From the NCBI RefSeq assembly GCF_008642315.1, contig NZ_CP029192.1, positions 5,580,001-5,644,000 of the forward strand: a DNA stretch of 64,000 nt, in the 5' to 3' direction. The translations under genes were made by a program, and so were the position numbers. The stretch comes from Streptomyces venezuelae. GTDB lineage: Bacteria; Actinomycetota; Actinomycetes; Streptomycetales; Streptomycetaceae. The notes beneath the pieces are model-generated. The model saw only the letters and a list, made by a program, of their open reading frames with translations, was not told where the DNA came from and searched no databases. This document shows, piece by piece, positions 53,741-63,200 of this stretch (the stretch's first letter is position 1; each line of letters starts with the position of its first letter).

Positions 53741-55297
53741 GTGTCGGCACAGGACGACGGCGACGGCATCGACGAGGTGGCCGGGTTCGCGGCGCTGCTG
53801 ACGGAGCTGAAGGAGCGCACGGACCGGAGCTACGGCTCGCTGGCCCGCCGTCTGGGCATGAACACCTCGACGCTGCACCGCTACTGCGCGGGCGACGCGG
53901 TGCCGCTCGACTTCGCCCCCGCGGAACGCTTCGCGGCGCTGTGCGGGGCGACGTCGCAGGAGCGCCTGGAACTCCACCGCCGCTGGCTCCTGGCAGTGGC
54001 GGCCCGCCGCCGACCTCGTACGACGGAGGCTGGCGAGGCAGCAGGAGGGACGACCCAGGAGGCGGCCGCGGCGGAGCCGAGTGCGGTGGCCTCAGGCAGG
54101 ACTACCCAGGGGGCGTCCGCGGCGGAGCCGAGTGCGGTGGCCTCGGGCAGGACTACCCAGGGGCGCGGGGAACTGCGCGACAAGCCCCCACTGGGCCGCA
54201 GGCTTGCGAGCGCGGACACCGCCGCGGCGGCGGCAGCCGTGGACGACCCGGACACCTCGGCACCGGAGGCCGTGAACGAGGCGGACACCTCGGCACCGGA
54301 GGCCGTGAACGACCCGGACACCTCGGCACCGGAGGCCGTGAACGCCCCACCCCCGCCCCGCCCCTGGTACCGCCGAGGCCGCCTCGTGGCCGGACTGGCC
54401 GCCGCGTGTGCCGGACTCGTGACGCTCGGGGCCTTCTCCGTATTGCCCGACGGGCGCCGGGCGTCCGCCGACGGCTCCGGCCAGGTCGCCCAAACCGCGG
54501 AGGCCGCCGCGCCGGAGCGGCGCGGCGACCCGTCCGGCCCGAGCGGAACCCCCACCTCCGAGCCGCCCTCCGGCCCCACCGCCCCGAAGAGGAAACCGTC
54601 GAAGAGGGAACAGGCGAAGGAGAAGCCGGGAACCTCTCGCGCGCCCGGCGCGACCTCCGCCCCGCGCCACGGCGAGAAGCCCACCGGGCTGCCGCTCGCG
54701 TGGTCCGTCGACTCCCAGGCGTGGAAGCTCGGCTGCGGGCACGACTACGTCATCGCCAAGCCGCCGAGCCAGGTCCCCCCTCCTCCCGCCCCGCAGGACG
54801 CGGCGCCGTGGGCGGCGACGCAGAAGGCGGTGCACGGCGGCGAGACGCTGGTGCGGCTGTCGGTGCAGGGGCGCAGCGACACGGCCGTCGTGCTGGAGGC
54901 GCTGCGCGTGCGCGTGGTCGGCCGTGCCGCGCCGGTGAAGGGCAACGCGTACGCCATGGACCTGGGCTGCGGCGGCGCGGTCACTCCCCGGTACTTCGAC
55001 GTGGACCTGGACAAGGACCGCCCCATCGCCCGCGCGGTCCCGGGCAACGACTCCGGCACGCCGATCCCGGCCGTGCGGATGCCCTACCGCGTCTCGGCGA
55101 AGGACCCCGAGGTGCTGCTGATCACGGGCGGGACCCGGTCGTGCGACTGCCGCTGGTACCTGGAGCTGGACTGGTCCTCGCAGGGCCGCACGGGCACGGT
55201 GCGCATCGACGACGAGGGCCGTCCGTTCCGTACCAGCGCCATCAAAGGCTTGAACCGATACATGTACGACACGATCGGGCGCCGCTGGTACAGCTGA
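53741..55297 (+). CDS. XRE-type HTH membrane protein with repeat-rich linker
   Basis: A 518-residue protein: an N-terminal helix-turn-helix (residues 15-75, DRSYGSLARRLGMNTSTLHR), then a repeat-rich linker, one membrane helix (RLVAGLAAACAGLVTLGAF) and an extracellular domain with paired cysteines (SCDCRWYLELDW). The linker holds two copies of an 18-residue repeat (ending EPSAVASGRTTQ), a stretch GRGELRDKPPLGRR that is the translated dispersed repeat, and three copies of DTSAPEAVN. The GTG start at 53741 follows GGGGGAC. It looks like a transmembrane regulator linking an outside signal to DNA. Confidence 0.82.
   Translation: MSAQDDGDGIDEVAGFAALLTELKERTDRSYGSLARRLGMNTSTLHRYCAGDAVPLDFAPAERFAALCGATSQERLELHRRWLLAVAARRRPRTTEAGEAAGGTTQEAAAAEPSAVASGRTTQGASAAEPSAVASGRTTQGRGELRDKPPLGRRLASADTAAAAAAVDDPDTSAPEAVNEADTSAPEAVNDPDTSAPEAVNAPPPPRPWYRRGRLVAGLAAACAGLVTLGAFSVLPDGRRASADGSGQVAQTAEAAAPERRGDPSGPSGTPTSEPPSGPTAPKRKPSKREQAKEKPGTSRAPGATSAPRHGEKPTGLPLAWSVDSQAWKLGCGHDYVIAKPPSQVPPPPAPQDAAPWAATQKAVHGGETLVRLSVQGRSDTAVVLEALRVRVVGRAAPVKGNAYAMDLGCGGAVTPRYFDVDLDKDRPIARAVPGNDSGTPIPAVRMPYRVSAKDPEVLLITGGTRSCDCRWYLELDWSSQGRTGTVRIDDEGRPFRTSAIKGLNRYMYDTIGRRWYS
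54158..54204 (+). repeat. Dispersed GGGGCGCGGGGAACTGCGCG element inside a coding sequence
   Basis: The copy includes the core plus CCCCCACTGGGCCGCAGG and is read in frame as GRGELRDKPPLGRR within the HTH membrane protein. It abuts the 54-bp tandem repeats. Confidence 0.9.
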
Positions 55298-55333
55298 GGA
55301 CGGGCGGCGGTGGCGGCGTCAACCGTCCCGGCG

Positions 55334-57853
55334 TCAACCGTCCGTGAGGCCGCCGATCCCCCCGGCGTCGTCCGTCCCGCCGTCGACCGCCCCGCCCGCC
55401 GGGTCGGTGCCGCCCGTCGGCCCGCCCTGGGCGCCTCCGTCGGTGGGTCCGCCGTTGGCGCCGCCGTCGGTCGGCCCTCCCGTGTTCTGGCCGCCGGTCT
55501 CCTGCCCGCCCGTCTGACCACCGGTCTGACCGCCGTTCTGGCCGCCCGTCTGTCCGCCGGTCTGGCCTCCGGTGTCCTGGCCGCCGGTGGTGGTGCCTCC
55601 GGTGTCCTGGTCGCCGGTGGTGCCGCCGTCCGTCGTGCCTCCGGTGTCGGGGCCGCCGTCGGTCCCGCCGTCCGTGCCGGGCTCGTCGCTGCCACCCGTC
55701 GTCGGGTCCGGCACCTCGGGAACGTCCGCGCCCTGCTCAAGCTCCAGGTCGAAGTCCTTGACCGGCTTGCCCTTCAGGGCGGCCTTGGTGAACTGGGCCC
55801 AGACACGCGCGGGGTAGGCGCCGCCGTTGATGCGGGGCTCGCCGAGCGCTCCGTACAGCGGGGTGTGGGCGCCGGTCTCCGGGTCCTGGCCCATGACGGC
55901 GACGACCGTCGCGAGCTCGGGGGTGTAGCCGGCGAACCAGGCCGCCGTGTCGTTCTCGGCCGTGCCGGTCTTGCCCGCGGCCGGGCGGCCCGCGCCCTGC
56001 GCCGCCGTGCCGGTGCCGCCCTGGACGACGCTCTGCAGGACGGACGTGGTGGTGTCGGCGGCCTCGCGGGTCACGGCCTGCGAGGTCTTCGGCTCGGGCA
56101 GCTCGATCTCGCTGCCGTCCTTGCTGATCTTGTCGACGAGGGTGTACGTGCCGTGCTTGCCGTGGTTGGCCAGCGTCGCGTACGCCTCGGTCATGTCCAG
56201 GACGCTCGCGGTGGAGGGGCCGAGCGCGATCGAGGGGGACGCGGTCAGGTCGGGGGTGTTCTCGGGGACGCCGAGGGCGACCGCGGTGTCCTTGACCTTG
56301 TCGGAGCCGACGTCGACGGCCATCTGCGCGTACACCGAGTTCACGGACTTGTCGGTGGCGGTGCGGACGGTGATGTCGCCGTAGTCGACGTGGTCCTCGT
56401 TCTCCGGGGCGTACGTTCCGCCGCTCCAGCCCTGCACCGGCCGCTTGTTGGTGCCGTCGTACATCGTGTTCGGGTTGATGGGGCGGCCGTCCTGGGTGAC
56501 CGAGCCGTTCTCCACGGCGGAGGTGAAGACGAACGGCTTGAAGGTGGAGCCGACCTGGTAGTCGCGCCGCGTGGCGTTGTTGACGTACTGCTTGGTGTAG
56601 TCGATGCCCCCGTACATCGCGACGACCTTGCCGGTGGCCGGGTCGATGGAGGCGCCGCCCGCGCGGACGTTGCGGTCGACCTTGCGGGCGTCCTTGTCGA
56701 CCTTCGACATCACCTGCTTGTCGACGGCCTCCTTGAAGGCGTCCATGCGGTCCTTCTGGAGGGTCGTGGTGATGCGGTAGCCGCCCTTGGCGAGGGTTTC
56801 CTCGTCGATGATCTTGTTGGCCGTCAGATAGTCCTCCACGGCCTTCACCACGTAGCCGCGCTGCCCGGACAGGCCCGCCGCGCCCTTGGCCTCGTCGGGC
56901 ATCGGGAACTTCGTCTTCGTCCGGTCGGACTTGCCGAGCCAGCCCTCGGTGACCATGCCGTCCAGGACGTAGTTCCAGCGGCCCGCCGCGCGGGGCTTGT
57001 TCTCGGGGTGTGTGGCGACGTCGTAGGCGTTGGGGGAGTTGAGGAGCGTGGCGAGGTAGGCGCCCTGGGCCACGGAGAGGTCCTTGACGTTCTTCCCGTA
57101 GTACGCCTGGGCGGCGGCCTGGATGCCGTACGCGTTGCGGCCGAAGTAGCTGGTGTTCAGATAGCCCTCGAGGATGTCGTCCTTGCTCACCTCGCGGTCC
57201 AGCTTGATCGAGATGAAGAACTCCTTCACCTTGCGGGTGACCGTCTGCTCCTGCCCCAGGTAGTAGTTCTTCACGTACTGCTGGGTGATGGTGGAGCCGG
57301 ACTGCTTGCCCTTGCCGGTGACGGTGTTCCAGGCCGCGCGGATCATGGCCTTGGGGTCGACGGCGGACTCGCCGTAGAAGTCGCGGTCCTCGGCGGCGAG
57401 CACGGCGTGCTGGACGTGCAGCGGCACGTCCTTGAGGGGCACCTTCTCGCGGTTGACCTCGCCGTCGCGGGCGATCTGGGTGCCGTCGGCGTAGAGGTAG
57501 ACGTTGCTCTGCTTGGTGGCCGCGGAGTTCGCGGGCGGGATGTCGACCAGCATGTAGCCGGCCATGAAGCCGCCGACGCACAGCAGGATGATCAGGATGA
57601 AGCCGCCGAGGACCATGCGCCAGGTGGGGAAGATCCGCCGCCAGCCCTTGCGCTTGGGCCGCTTGGGCTTTTTGCCCTTCTTCCCGTCGGCGGACGCTCC
57701 GGGCGCCTCCCCAGCCGTCTCGGCCGATGCCGCCGTCGCCGCCGTCGCCGCCGTCTCCGCGGTGTCAGCGGGCGTGTCCTGCGGCTCCCTGGACGCCCAG
57801 CCCGGACGCCGGACAGGACCCTGCTTGCCCTGCTGCTGCGGCTCGTCGCTCAT
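55334..57853 (-). CDS. Class A penicillin-binding protein (bifunctional transglycosylase/transpeptidase)
   Basis: An 839-residue protein: a basic cytoplasmic region, a membrane helix (about 78-101), a GT51 domain with catalytic Glu155 (LAAEDRDFY) and GSTITQQYVKNYYLGQ, and a transpeptidase domain with Ser436-x-x-Lys439 (GSTFKPF), Ser503-Val-Asn505 and Lys628-Thr-Gly630. The last 110 residues are a Gly/Thr/Gln-rich low-complexity tail made of QTGG/GGT/TDGG units. It polymerises and cross-links peptidoglycan outside the membrane. It is divergent from the ABC exporter operon. Confidence 0.95.
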   Translation of the reverse strand: MSDEPQQQGKQGPVRRPGWASREPQDTPADTAETAATAATAASAETAGEAPGASADGKKGKKPKRPKRKGWRRIFPTWRMVLGGFILIILLCVGGFMAGYMLVDIPPANSAATKQSNVYLYADGTQIARDGEVNREKVPLKDVPLHVQHAVLAAEDRDFYGESAVDPKAMIRAAWNTVTGKGKQSGSTITQQYVKNYYLGQEQTVTRKVKEFFISIKLDREVSKDDILEGYLNTSYFGRNAYGIQAAAQAYYGKNVKDLSVAQGAYLATLLNSPNAYDVATHPENKPRAAGRWNYVLDGMVTEGWLGKSDRTKTKFPMPDEAKGAAGLSGQRGYVVKAVEDYLTANKIIDEETLAKGGYRITTTLQKDRMDAFKEAVDKQVMSKVDKDARKVDRNVRAGGASIDPATGKVVAMYGGIDYTKQYVNNATRRDYQVGSTFKPFVFTSAVENGSVTQDGRPINPNTMYDGTNKRPVQGWSGGTYAPENEDHVDYGDITVRTATDKSVNSVYAQMAVDVGSDKVKDTAVALGVPENTPDLTASPSIALGPSTASVLDMTEAYATLANHGKHGTYTLVDKISKDGSEIELPEPKTSQAVTREAADTTTSVLQSVVQGGTGTAAQGAGRPAAGKTGTAENDTAAWFAGYTPELATVVAVMGQDPETGAHTPLYGALGEPRINGGAYPARVWAQFTKAALKGKPVKDFDLELEQGADVPEVPDPTTGGSDEPGTDGGTDGGPDTGGTTDGGTTGDQDTGGTTTGGQDTGGQTGGQTGGQNGGQTGGQTGGQETGGQNTGGPTDGGANGGPTDGGAQGGPTGGTDPAGGAVDGGTDDAGGIGGLTDG

Positions 57854-57906
57854 GTCTTGCGGAACTCCCGGTTAGCGTCGTACATCCCGTACGCCTCGTA
57901 AACCTC

Positions 57907-57943
57907 TTGCAACCCCGTTGCAACCCCATTGGACACCGTTGCC
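57907..57943. promoter_or_regulatory. Direct repeats TTGCAACCCC between the PBP and ABC genes
   Basis: TTGCAACCCC occurs at 57907 and 57918 (11-bp period), with a weaker TTGGACACC / GTTGCCAC continuation. It lies in the 213-base divergent promoter region and could be an operator; binding protein unknown. Confidence 0.4.
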
Positions 57944-58066
57944 ACAGGCCTTCGTGACCAGGGACGCGCCACGCCCCGAAAATGCCTGGCTCGGACGACC
58001 CCTGTCGCACTAGGCTCCAGCGCTTTGGCCCCATACGGGACGAAGCCCACGGTGAAAGGGATGCTC

Positions 58067-58882
58067 GTGCGTGCAGGACGGTTCCGTTTGTACGCGGCCG
58101 TCACCGAGGGCAGCTTCCGCAGGTACGCCACGTATCGGATGGCGACCGCGGCCGGAGTCTTCACGAACACGGTTTTCGGCCTGATTCTCGCCTACACCTA
58201 CCTGGCGCTCTGGGACGAGCGGCCCGGCCTCGGCGGCTACGACCAGTCGCAGGCCCTCACCTATGTGTGGCTCGGTCAGGCGCTGTTGACGGTGATGGCG
58301 CTGATGGGCGGCGGTTTCGAGGGCGAGCTGATCGAACGGATCCGCACCGGCGACATCGCGGTCGACCTGTACCGGCCCGCCGACCTGCAGCTCTGGTGGC
58401 TGGCGGCCGACGTGGGCAGGGCGGCCTTCCAGCTGCTCGGCCGCGGCATCGTCCCCATGGTGTTCGGCGCGCTCGTCTTCGACCTGACCCTGCCGCCGGA
58501 CGTGCTGGGCTGGCTGGCGTTCCTGGTGGCCGCCGTGCTCGGCGTGGCGGTCAGCTTCGCGATCCGGTTCCTGGTGGCGCTCTCCGCCTTCTGGCTGATG
58601 GACGGCGCGGGCGTCACACAGGTGGCGATGCTCGCGGGCACGTTCTTCTCCGGGATGCTGCTGCCGCTGAACGTCTTCCCCGGCGCCCTCGGCGAGTTCG
58701 CCCGGGCCCTGCCCTGGTCGGCGCTGCTCCAGATGCCCGCCGACGTGTTCCTCGGCGAACGTTCCGGGACGGCCCTGCTGCGGACGTACGCCTTCCAGAT
58801 CGGCTGGGCGGTGGCGCTGCTTGCCGTGGGGCGGCTGCTGCAGGCCGTGGCGACGCGACGGGTGGTGGTGCAGGGTGGCTGA
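58067..58882 (+). CDS. ABC-2 type exporter permease (first subunit)
   Basis: A 271-residue membrane protein with six helices and the ABC2_membrane_6 pattern: GSFRRYATYRMATAAGVFTN, IERIRTGDIAVDLYRPADLQ, FWLMDGAGVTQVAMLAGTFF. I used the GTG at 58067 with AAAGGG 6 bases upstream; an ATG at 58061 has no spacing from that site. It overlaps the next permease by 8 bases. The three-gene operon probably exports a hydrophobic or lipid-like compound. Confidence 0.87.
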   Translation: MRAGRFRLYAAVTEGSFRRYATYRMATAAGVFTNTVFGLILAYTYLALWDERPGLGGYDQSQALTYVWLGQALLTVMALMGGGFEGELIERIRTGDIAVDLYRPADLQLWWLAADVGRAAFQLLGRGIVPMVFGALVFDLTLPPDVLGWLAFLVAAVLGVAVSFAIRFLVALSAFWLMDGAGVTQVAMLAGTFFSGMLLPLNVFPGALGEFARALPWSALLQMPADVFLGERSGTALLRTYAFQIGWAVALLAVGRLLQAVATRRVVVQGG

Positions 58883-59702
58883 CGACGACCTGTCGCCGGT
58901 GCGGGAGGGGCTGCGCGCCTACCGCCTGATCTCCGCCATGTGGATCCGCTCCCTCATGGCCTACCGCGTCTCGTTCGCGATGACCGCGTTCGGCAACTTC
59001 GCGGTGACCGCGTTCGACTTCGTGGCCATCCTGCTGATGTTCTCCCAGGTGGACCGGCTCGGCGGCTACTCGCTGGCCGAGATCGCGTTCCTGTACGGCG
59101 CGTCGTGCACCGCCTTCGGCCTCGCCGACGTCGCCCTGGGCTCCATGGACCGCCTCGGCAGACGGGTGCGGGACGGCACGCTCGACACGCTCCTGGTGCG
59201 GCCCGCCCCCGTGCTCGCGCAGGTCGCCGCCGACCGCTTCGGCCTGCACCGGGTCGGCCGCCTCGCGCAGGGCACGCTGGTCCTCACGTACGCCCTCGTG
59301 GTCCTGGACATCGACTGGACCCCGCTGAAGGTCCTCATGGTGCCGCTGATGCTGCTGTGCGGGGCGGGCATCTTCGCGGCGGTGTTCGTGGGCGGCGCCG
59401 CGTTCCAGTTCGTGGCGCAGGACGCGGCGGAGGTGCAGAACGCGTTCACGTACGGCGGCACGACGCTGCTCCAGTATCCGCCGACCGTCTTCGCCAAGGA
59501 CCTGGTGCGCGGCGTCACGTTCGTACTGCCGCTGGCGTTCGTGAACTGGCTGCCCGCGCTGTACGTGCTCGGGCGCCCCTATCCACTCGACCTGCCGTCG
59601 TGGACGGCGTTCACACCGCCGCTGGTGGCCGCGGCCCTCCTCGCGCTCGCGGGCGTCGTCTGGCGCGCGGGCCTCCGTTCGTACCGCAGCACAGGGAGCT
59701 GA
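58875..59702 (+). CDS. ABC-2 type exporter permease (second subunit)
   Basis: A 275-residue six-helix partner of the preceding gene: MWIRSLMAYRVSFAMTAFGN, RVRDGTLDTLLVRPAPVLAQ, and VQNAFTYGGTTLLQYPPTVF. The GTG start at 58875 lies within the end of the first permease, so the two are translationally coupled and likely form a heterodimeric channel. Confidence 0.87.
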   Translation: MADDDLSPVREGLRAYRLISAMWIRSLMAYRVSFAMTAFGNFAVTAFDFVAILLMFSQVDRLGGYSLAEIAFLYGASCTAFGLADVALGSMDRLGRRVRDGTLDTLLVRPAPVLAQVAADRFGLHRVGRLAQGTLVLTYALVVLDIDWTPLKVLMVPLMLLCGAGIFAAVFVGGAAFQFVAQDAAEVQNAFTYGGTTLLQYPPTVFAKDLVRGVTFVLPLAFVNWLPALYVLGRPYPLDLPSWTAFTPPLVAAALLALAGVVWRAGLRSYRSTGS

Positions 59703-59708
59703 ACCGAC

Positions 59709-60689
59709 ATGACGGGCACACCGGGCGACCCTCTCATCGAGCTGGAGGACGTGGAGAAGGTCTTCGACGTCCGCAGGAAGACCGGCTTCATGCGGCGCGA
59801 GCGCCACGAGGTGCGGGCGGTGGACGGCATCTCGTTCACCGTCCCGCGCGGCGAGATGGTGGGTTACATCGGCCCGAACGGTGCGGGCAAGTCCACGACG
59901 ATCAAGATGCTGACGGGCATCCTGACCCCGAGCGGCGGCAAGCTGCGCGTGGCAGGCATCGATCCCTCCCGCGAACGCACACGCCTGGCCCGCCGCATCG
60001 GAGTCGTCTTCGGTCAGCGCACGACGCTCTGGTGGGACCTCCCGTTGATCGACTCGTACCGCCTGATGCACCGGATGTACCGCATCCCGGACGCCCGCTA
60101 CGCGGAGAACCTGGACCGCTGCGTGGAACTCCTCGAACTGGGCGACCTGTTGGACGTCCCGGTACGCCAGCTCTCACTCGGCCAGCGGATGCGCGGCGAC
60201 ATCGCGGCGGCGCTGCTGCACGATCCCGAGGTGCTGTACCTGGACGAGCCGACGATCGGCCTCGACGTGATCAGCAAGTCGAAGGTCCGCGGCTTCCTGA
60301 GCGACCTCAACAAGGAGTCGCGGACGACGATCCTCCTCACGACCCACGACCTGACGGACATCGAACAGCTCTGCAAGCGCGTGATGGTCATCGACCACGG
60401 GCGCCTGATGTACGACGGCGCGCTGTCGGGCCTGCACGAGGTGGGCGAGAGCGAGCGCACCCTGGTCGTGGACCTGGAACGCGAACTCCCGCCGATCGAG
60501 GCGGGGTCGGCGGCGAAGGTGGTGAAGGTGGAGGGCCCGCGCCAGTGGCTGGCGTTCCCGGCGGCGCAGTCGGCGGCCCCGCTGGTGGCGCACATCGCCG
60601 ACCGCTACCCCCTGGTGGACCTCTCCGTCAGGGAACCGGACATCGAGGCGGTCATCGCGAAGATGTACGCGGAGAAGCCGACCTCGTAG
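59709..60689 (+). CDS. ABC exporter ATPase (COG4586 type)
   Basis: A 326-residue ATPase: Walker A GPNGAGKSTTIK, Q-loop FGQRTTLWWDLP, signature LSLGQRMRGDIAAALL, Walker B VLYLDEPTIGLD, and switch LLTTHDLTDIEQL. The C-terminal region of about 90 residues is typical of COG4586. It starts 6 bases after the second permease and energises that exporter. Confidence 0.93.
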   Translation: MTGTPGDPLIELEDVEKVFDVRRKTGFMRRERHEVRAVDGISFTVPRGEMVGYIGPNGAGKSTTIKMLTGILTPSGGKLRVAGIDPSRERTRLARRIGVVFGQRTTLWWDLPLIDSYRLMHRMYRIPDARYAENLDRCVELLELGDLLDVPVRQLSLGQRMRGDIAAALLHDPEVLYLDEPTIGLDVISKSKVRGFLSDLNKESRTTILLTTHDLTDIEQLCKRVMVIDHGRLMYDGALSGLHEVGESERTLVVDLERELPPIEAGSAAKVVKVEGPRQWLAFPAAQSAAPLVAHIADRYPLVDLSVREPDIEAVIAKMYAEKPTS

Positions 60690-60700
60690 GCTGCGGAGTC

Positions 60701-61429
60701 ATGAGTGACGACCACCGCACCCCTCCCCGCCTGCCGGACCTGCGCGCCTCCGACGCCGACCGTGAACGGGTCGCCGAGCAGCTGCGGGACGCGGTGGCCG
60801 AGGGCCGCCTCGACATGACGGAGTTCGACGAACGGCTGGACGCGACGTACAAGGCGCGGACGTACGGCGAGTTGGAGCCGCTCACCCGCGACCTTCCGTC
60901 GCACGAGCCGGTCACCGCTTCCTCCGCGAAGGCGGACCTGATCAAACACGGCGCGGCGCCGAGCTCCGACCCCGTCGCGATCAACTGGCCCGAACGCATG
61001 GCGGAAGGCGCCGAACCCACCTCCACCCTCGGCTTCGCCTTCTGGAGCGGCTTCGGCCGCAAGGGCAGCTGGGTGGTGGGCCGGCAGTTCACCGCGTTCG
61101 CGATGTGGGGCGGCGGCGAGATCGACCTGCGCGAGGCGCGCTTCACGGACCGTGACGTCGAGATCCGCTGCTTCACGATCATGGGCGGCCTCCAGGTCGT
61201 CGTGCCCCCCGACATGACGGTCGTGGTACGCGGCTTCGGCGTCATGGGCGGCTTCGACGACAGAGCCACGGGCGAGGGCACGCCGGGCTCCCCTCGCGTG
61301 GTCGTGAAGGGCTTCGCCCTGATGGGAGGGGTGGGCGTGGACCGCAAGATCCGCAGAGCGGAGAAGCTCCGCCAGAAGGAAGAACGCCGCAGGGCGCGGC
61401 TGGAACGCCGCGCCAACCCGGACGACTGA
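60701..61429 (+). CDS. DUF1707 protein with LiaF-like C-terminal domain
   Basis: A 242-residue protein: an N-terminal DUF1707 module (DLRASDADRERVAEQLRDAV, EGRLDMTEFDERLDATYKAR) and a C-terminal beta-helix-like part with repeated MGG turns (FTIMGGLQVVVPPDM; GFGVMGGFDDRATG; GFALMGGVGVDRKI) resembling cell-wall-active antibiotic response (LiaF-like) proteins. It ends with a basic coiled tail. It lies 11 bases after the ATPase gene, so it probably shares the operon, suggesting an envelope-stress role. Confidence 0.87.
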   Translation: MSDDHRTPPRLPDLRASDADRERVAEQLRDAVAEGRLDMTEFDERLDATYKARTYGELEPLTRDLPSHEPVTASSAKADLIKHGAAPSSDPVAINWPERMAEGAEPTSTLGFAFWSGFGRKGSWVVGRQFTAFAMWGGGEIDLREARFTDRDVEIRCFTIMGGLQVVVPPDMTVVVRGFGVMGGFDDRATGEGTPGSPRVVVKGFALMGGVGVDRKIRRAEKLRQKEERRRARLERRANPDD

Positions 61430-61468
61430 CCCCGCTGCGCGGCCGGCCGCGGGTCGTTCGTGGCTGAT

Positions 61469-61590
61469 CGCGCAGTTCCCCGCGCCCCTGGCCCATCCAC
61501 CACAACGCCACCGAAACGTCGGGGGTCGAGGTGGTGCCGGTCAGGGGCGCGGGGAACTGCGCGAGCGGCCCCCACCGGGCCGCACCCGGT
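61469..61590. repeat. Inverted pair of dispersed GGGGCGCGGGGAACTGCGCG elements
   Basis: Perfect 22-bp complementary arms at 61469-61490 and 61542-61563; the second carries the tail CCCCCACCGGGCCGCA. It lies between the DUF1707 gene and the convergent esterase and probably terminates both. Confidence 0.85.
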
Positions 61591-61624
61591 GAACGCCCCC
61601 CACCACCCCCTCGCGGAGCGGAGG

Positions 61625-62947
61625 TCAGAGCTCGGCCGCGGCCGAGCCCTTCAGGTGCGAGAGGTTGAACGTCTCGGCCATCCGCCGGAACCCCGCATCG
61701 GAAGGATGCAGGTGATCCCCCGAGTCGTACCGCGCCCGCAGCTTCCGCGGATCGTACGGATCCCGCAACGCCCGGTCGAAGTCCACGAACTCGTCGAAGA
61801 CCCGCCCCGACCGGATCTGCTCGTTCACGGCCTGCCGCACGCTCTCCAGAGCGGGCTCGTACCCCCGGTGCCCCCCGAACGGCATCAGCGTCGCACCCAC
61901 GACCCGCAGCCCGCGCGTATGCGCCTGCCGCGTCAGCTCGCGCAGCCCCTCGACGATCCGGTCCGGATCGTTCTGGTGCGGGTTGCGCAGGATGTCGTTG
62001 ACGCCGAGCGCGATGACGACCGCCTTGACCCCGGTACGGCTCAGCACGTCCCGGTCGAACCGGGAGAGCCCGCTGGGATTGATCGCGGGGTTGCCGAGCC
62101 CGTCGGAGAGGATGCGGTTGCCGCTGATGCCCTGGTTCACGACGCCGTAGCGCGGCGCGCCCGACTCCTCGCGCAGCCGGTCCGCGAGGACGTCCGTCCA
62201 GCGCCGGTTCGCGCCCATCGTGGACGAGATGCCGTCGGTGATGGAGTCACCGAAGACGACGACCGTACCGTCGGTCTCGTTGCTCAGGACGTCCACCGCG
62301 GAGAGGTAGCGCCAGTACGGGCTCTGCTCCGTGTACGCGTCGCCCAGCTGGTCTTCCGTGCGGTCGCCCTCGGCGACGTAGCTGATCTGGCGGGCGTGCG
62401 GGTGGTAGGTGACGGGCCCCGACGGGGTCGGCGAGTACGTCGTGACGAGCAGGTCCGCGTCGTGCGGCACCCGCAGCCGCGCCGCGTCGCTCATCACCTG
62501 GGCGCCCGGCGGGATCACCACCGACGTGTTGCCGTTGAAGGTGAGCCTGCGCAGCGTGCCGGCCGCGGCGGCCGGGTTGTTCGACGCGGAGGCCAGCGCG
62601 ATCGACGCGTGCGTGATGCTGAGCGGCGTCGTGCCGTACAGGTTGGAGAGGGTGATGCGGGCGCTGCTGCCGCCGACGCTCGTGTGCACGACGTTGCGGA
62701 TCGAGCGGCCCGCGAACCCCTTCCGCTCCGTGCCCGGTTCCGACCCCGCGGGCGAGGCGGACCAGGAGCCGACCCAGATGCCGGAGGAGGCGGGTGCGGC
62801 GGAGTTGCGGGGACCGCTGGGGCCCGCGCTGATCGTGTCCTTCGAGCCGTCGTCGGTGCCTGCGACCCCGACGTATATGGCTGCGGAAATCACCACTATG
62901 ACCGCGAGAACCGCGGCGAGAAGGGCATAACCGTGTCGCTTGGTCAT
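61625..62947 (-). CDS. Secreted SGNH/GDSL-type esterase
   Basis: A 440-residue exported hydrolase: N-terminal signal or anchor (YALLAAVLAVIVVISAAIYV), a beta-rich N-terminal domain, and an SGNH domain with the four blocks visible: Ser in VVFGDSITDG, Gly in NQGISGNRIL, Asn in ALGVNDILRNP, and Asp-x-x-His in SGDHLHPSD. It hydrolyses esters outside the cell; relatives include rhamnogalacturonan acetylesterase-like and lipase-like enzymes. It starts at ATG 62947. Confidence 0.9.
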   Translation of the reverse strand: MTKRHGYALLAAVLAVIVVISAAIYVGVAGTDDGSKDTISAGPSGPRNSAAPASSGIWVGSWSASPAGSEPGTERKGFAGRSIRNVVHTSVGGSSARITLSNLYGTTPLSITHASIALASASNNPAAAAGTLRRLTFNGNTSVVIPPGAQVMSDAARLRVPHDADLLVTTYSPTPSGPVTYHPHARQISYVAEGDRTEDQLGDAYTEQSPYWRYLSAVDVLSNETDGTVVVFGDSITDGISSTMGANRRWTDVLADRLREESGAPRYGVVNQGISGNRILSDGLGNPAINPSGLSRFDRDVLSRTGVKAVVIALGVNDILRNPHQNDPDRIVEGLRELTRQAHTRGLRVVGATLMPFGGHRGYEPALESVRQAVNEQIRSGRVFDEFVDFDRALRDPYDPRKLRARYDSGDHLHPSDAGFRRMAETFNLSHLKGSAAAEL

Positions 62948-63200
62948 GCGGGCTCTTTCTCCTCGGGCAGGGGGAGCCCCGAGGCTCCGGTGTGATCACC
63001 CCATGATGCGGCATGGGCCGTGAGGCGGCCGACACTGCCCCCCTCCGTCCCATGAGACGCCGGGAACTTGTCGTCCGTTCCAGGAGTAGGTCAGGAAGGG
63101 GCGTAGGACACAGTCGATGGGGACAATCGGGACAGTGGGCAGGACGCAGGACAGGGGAACAGTGCGGACGGCTACTAGGTGAACGGGCCAGGTGGACTGA

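Noticed and set aside
55310..57901. An 863-codon plus-strand open frame
   Set aside because: Antisense to the penicillin-binding protein, whose motifs are complete on the minus strand.
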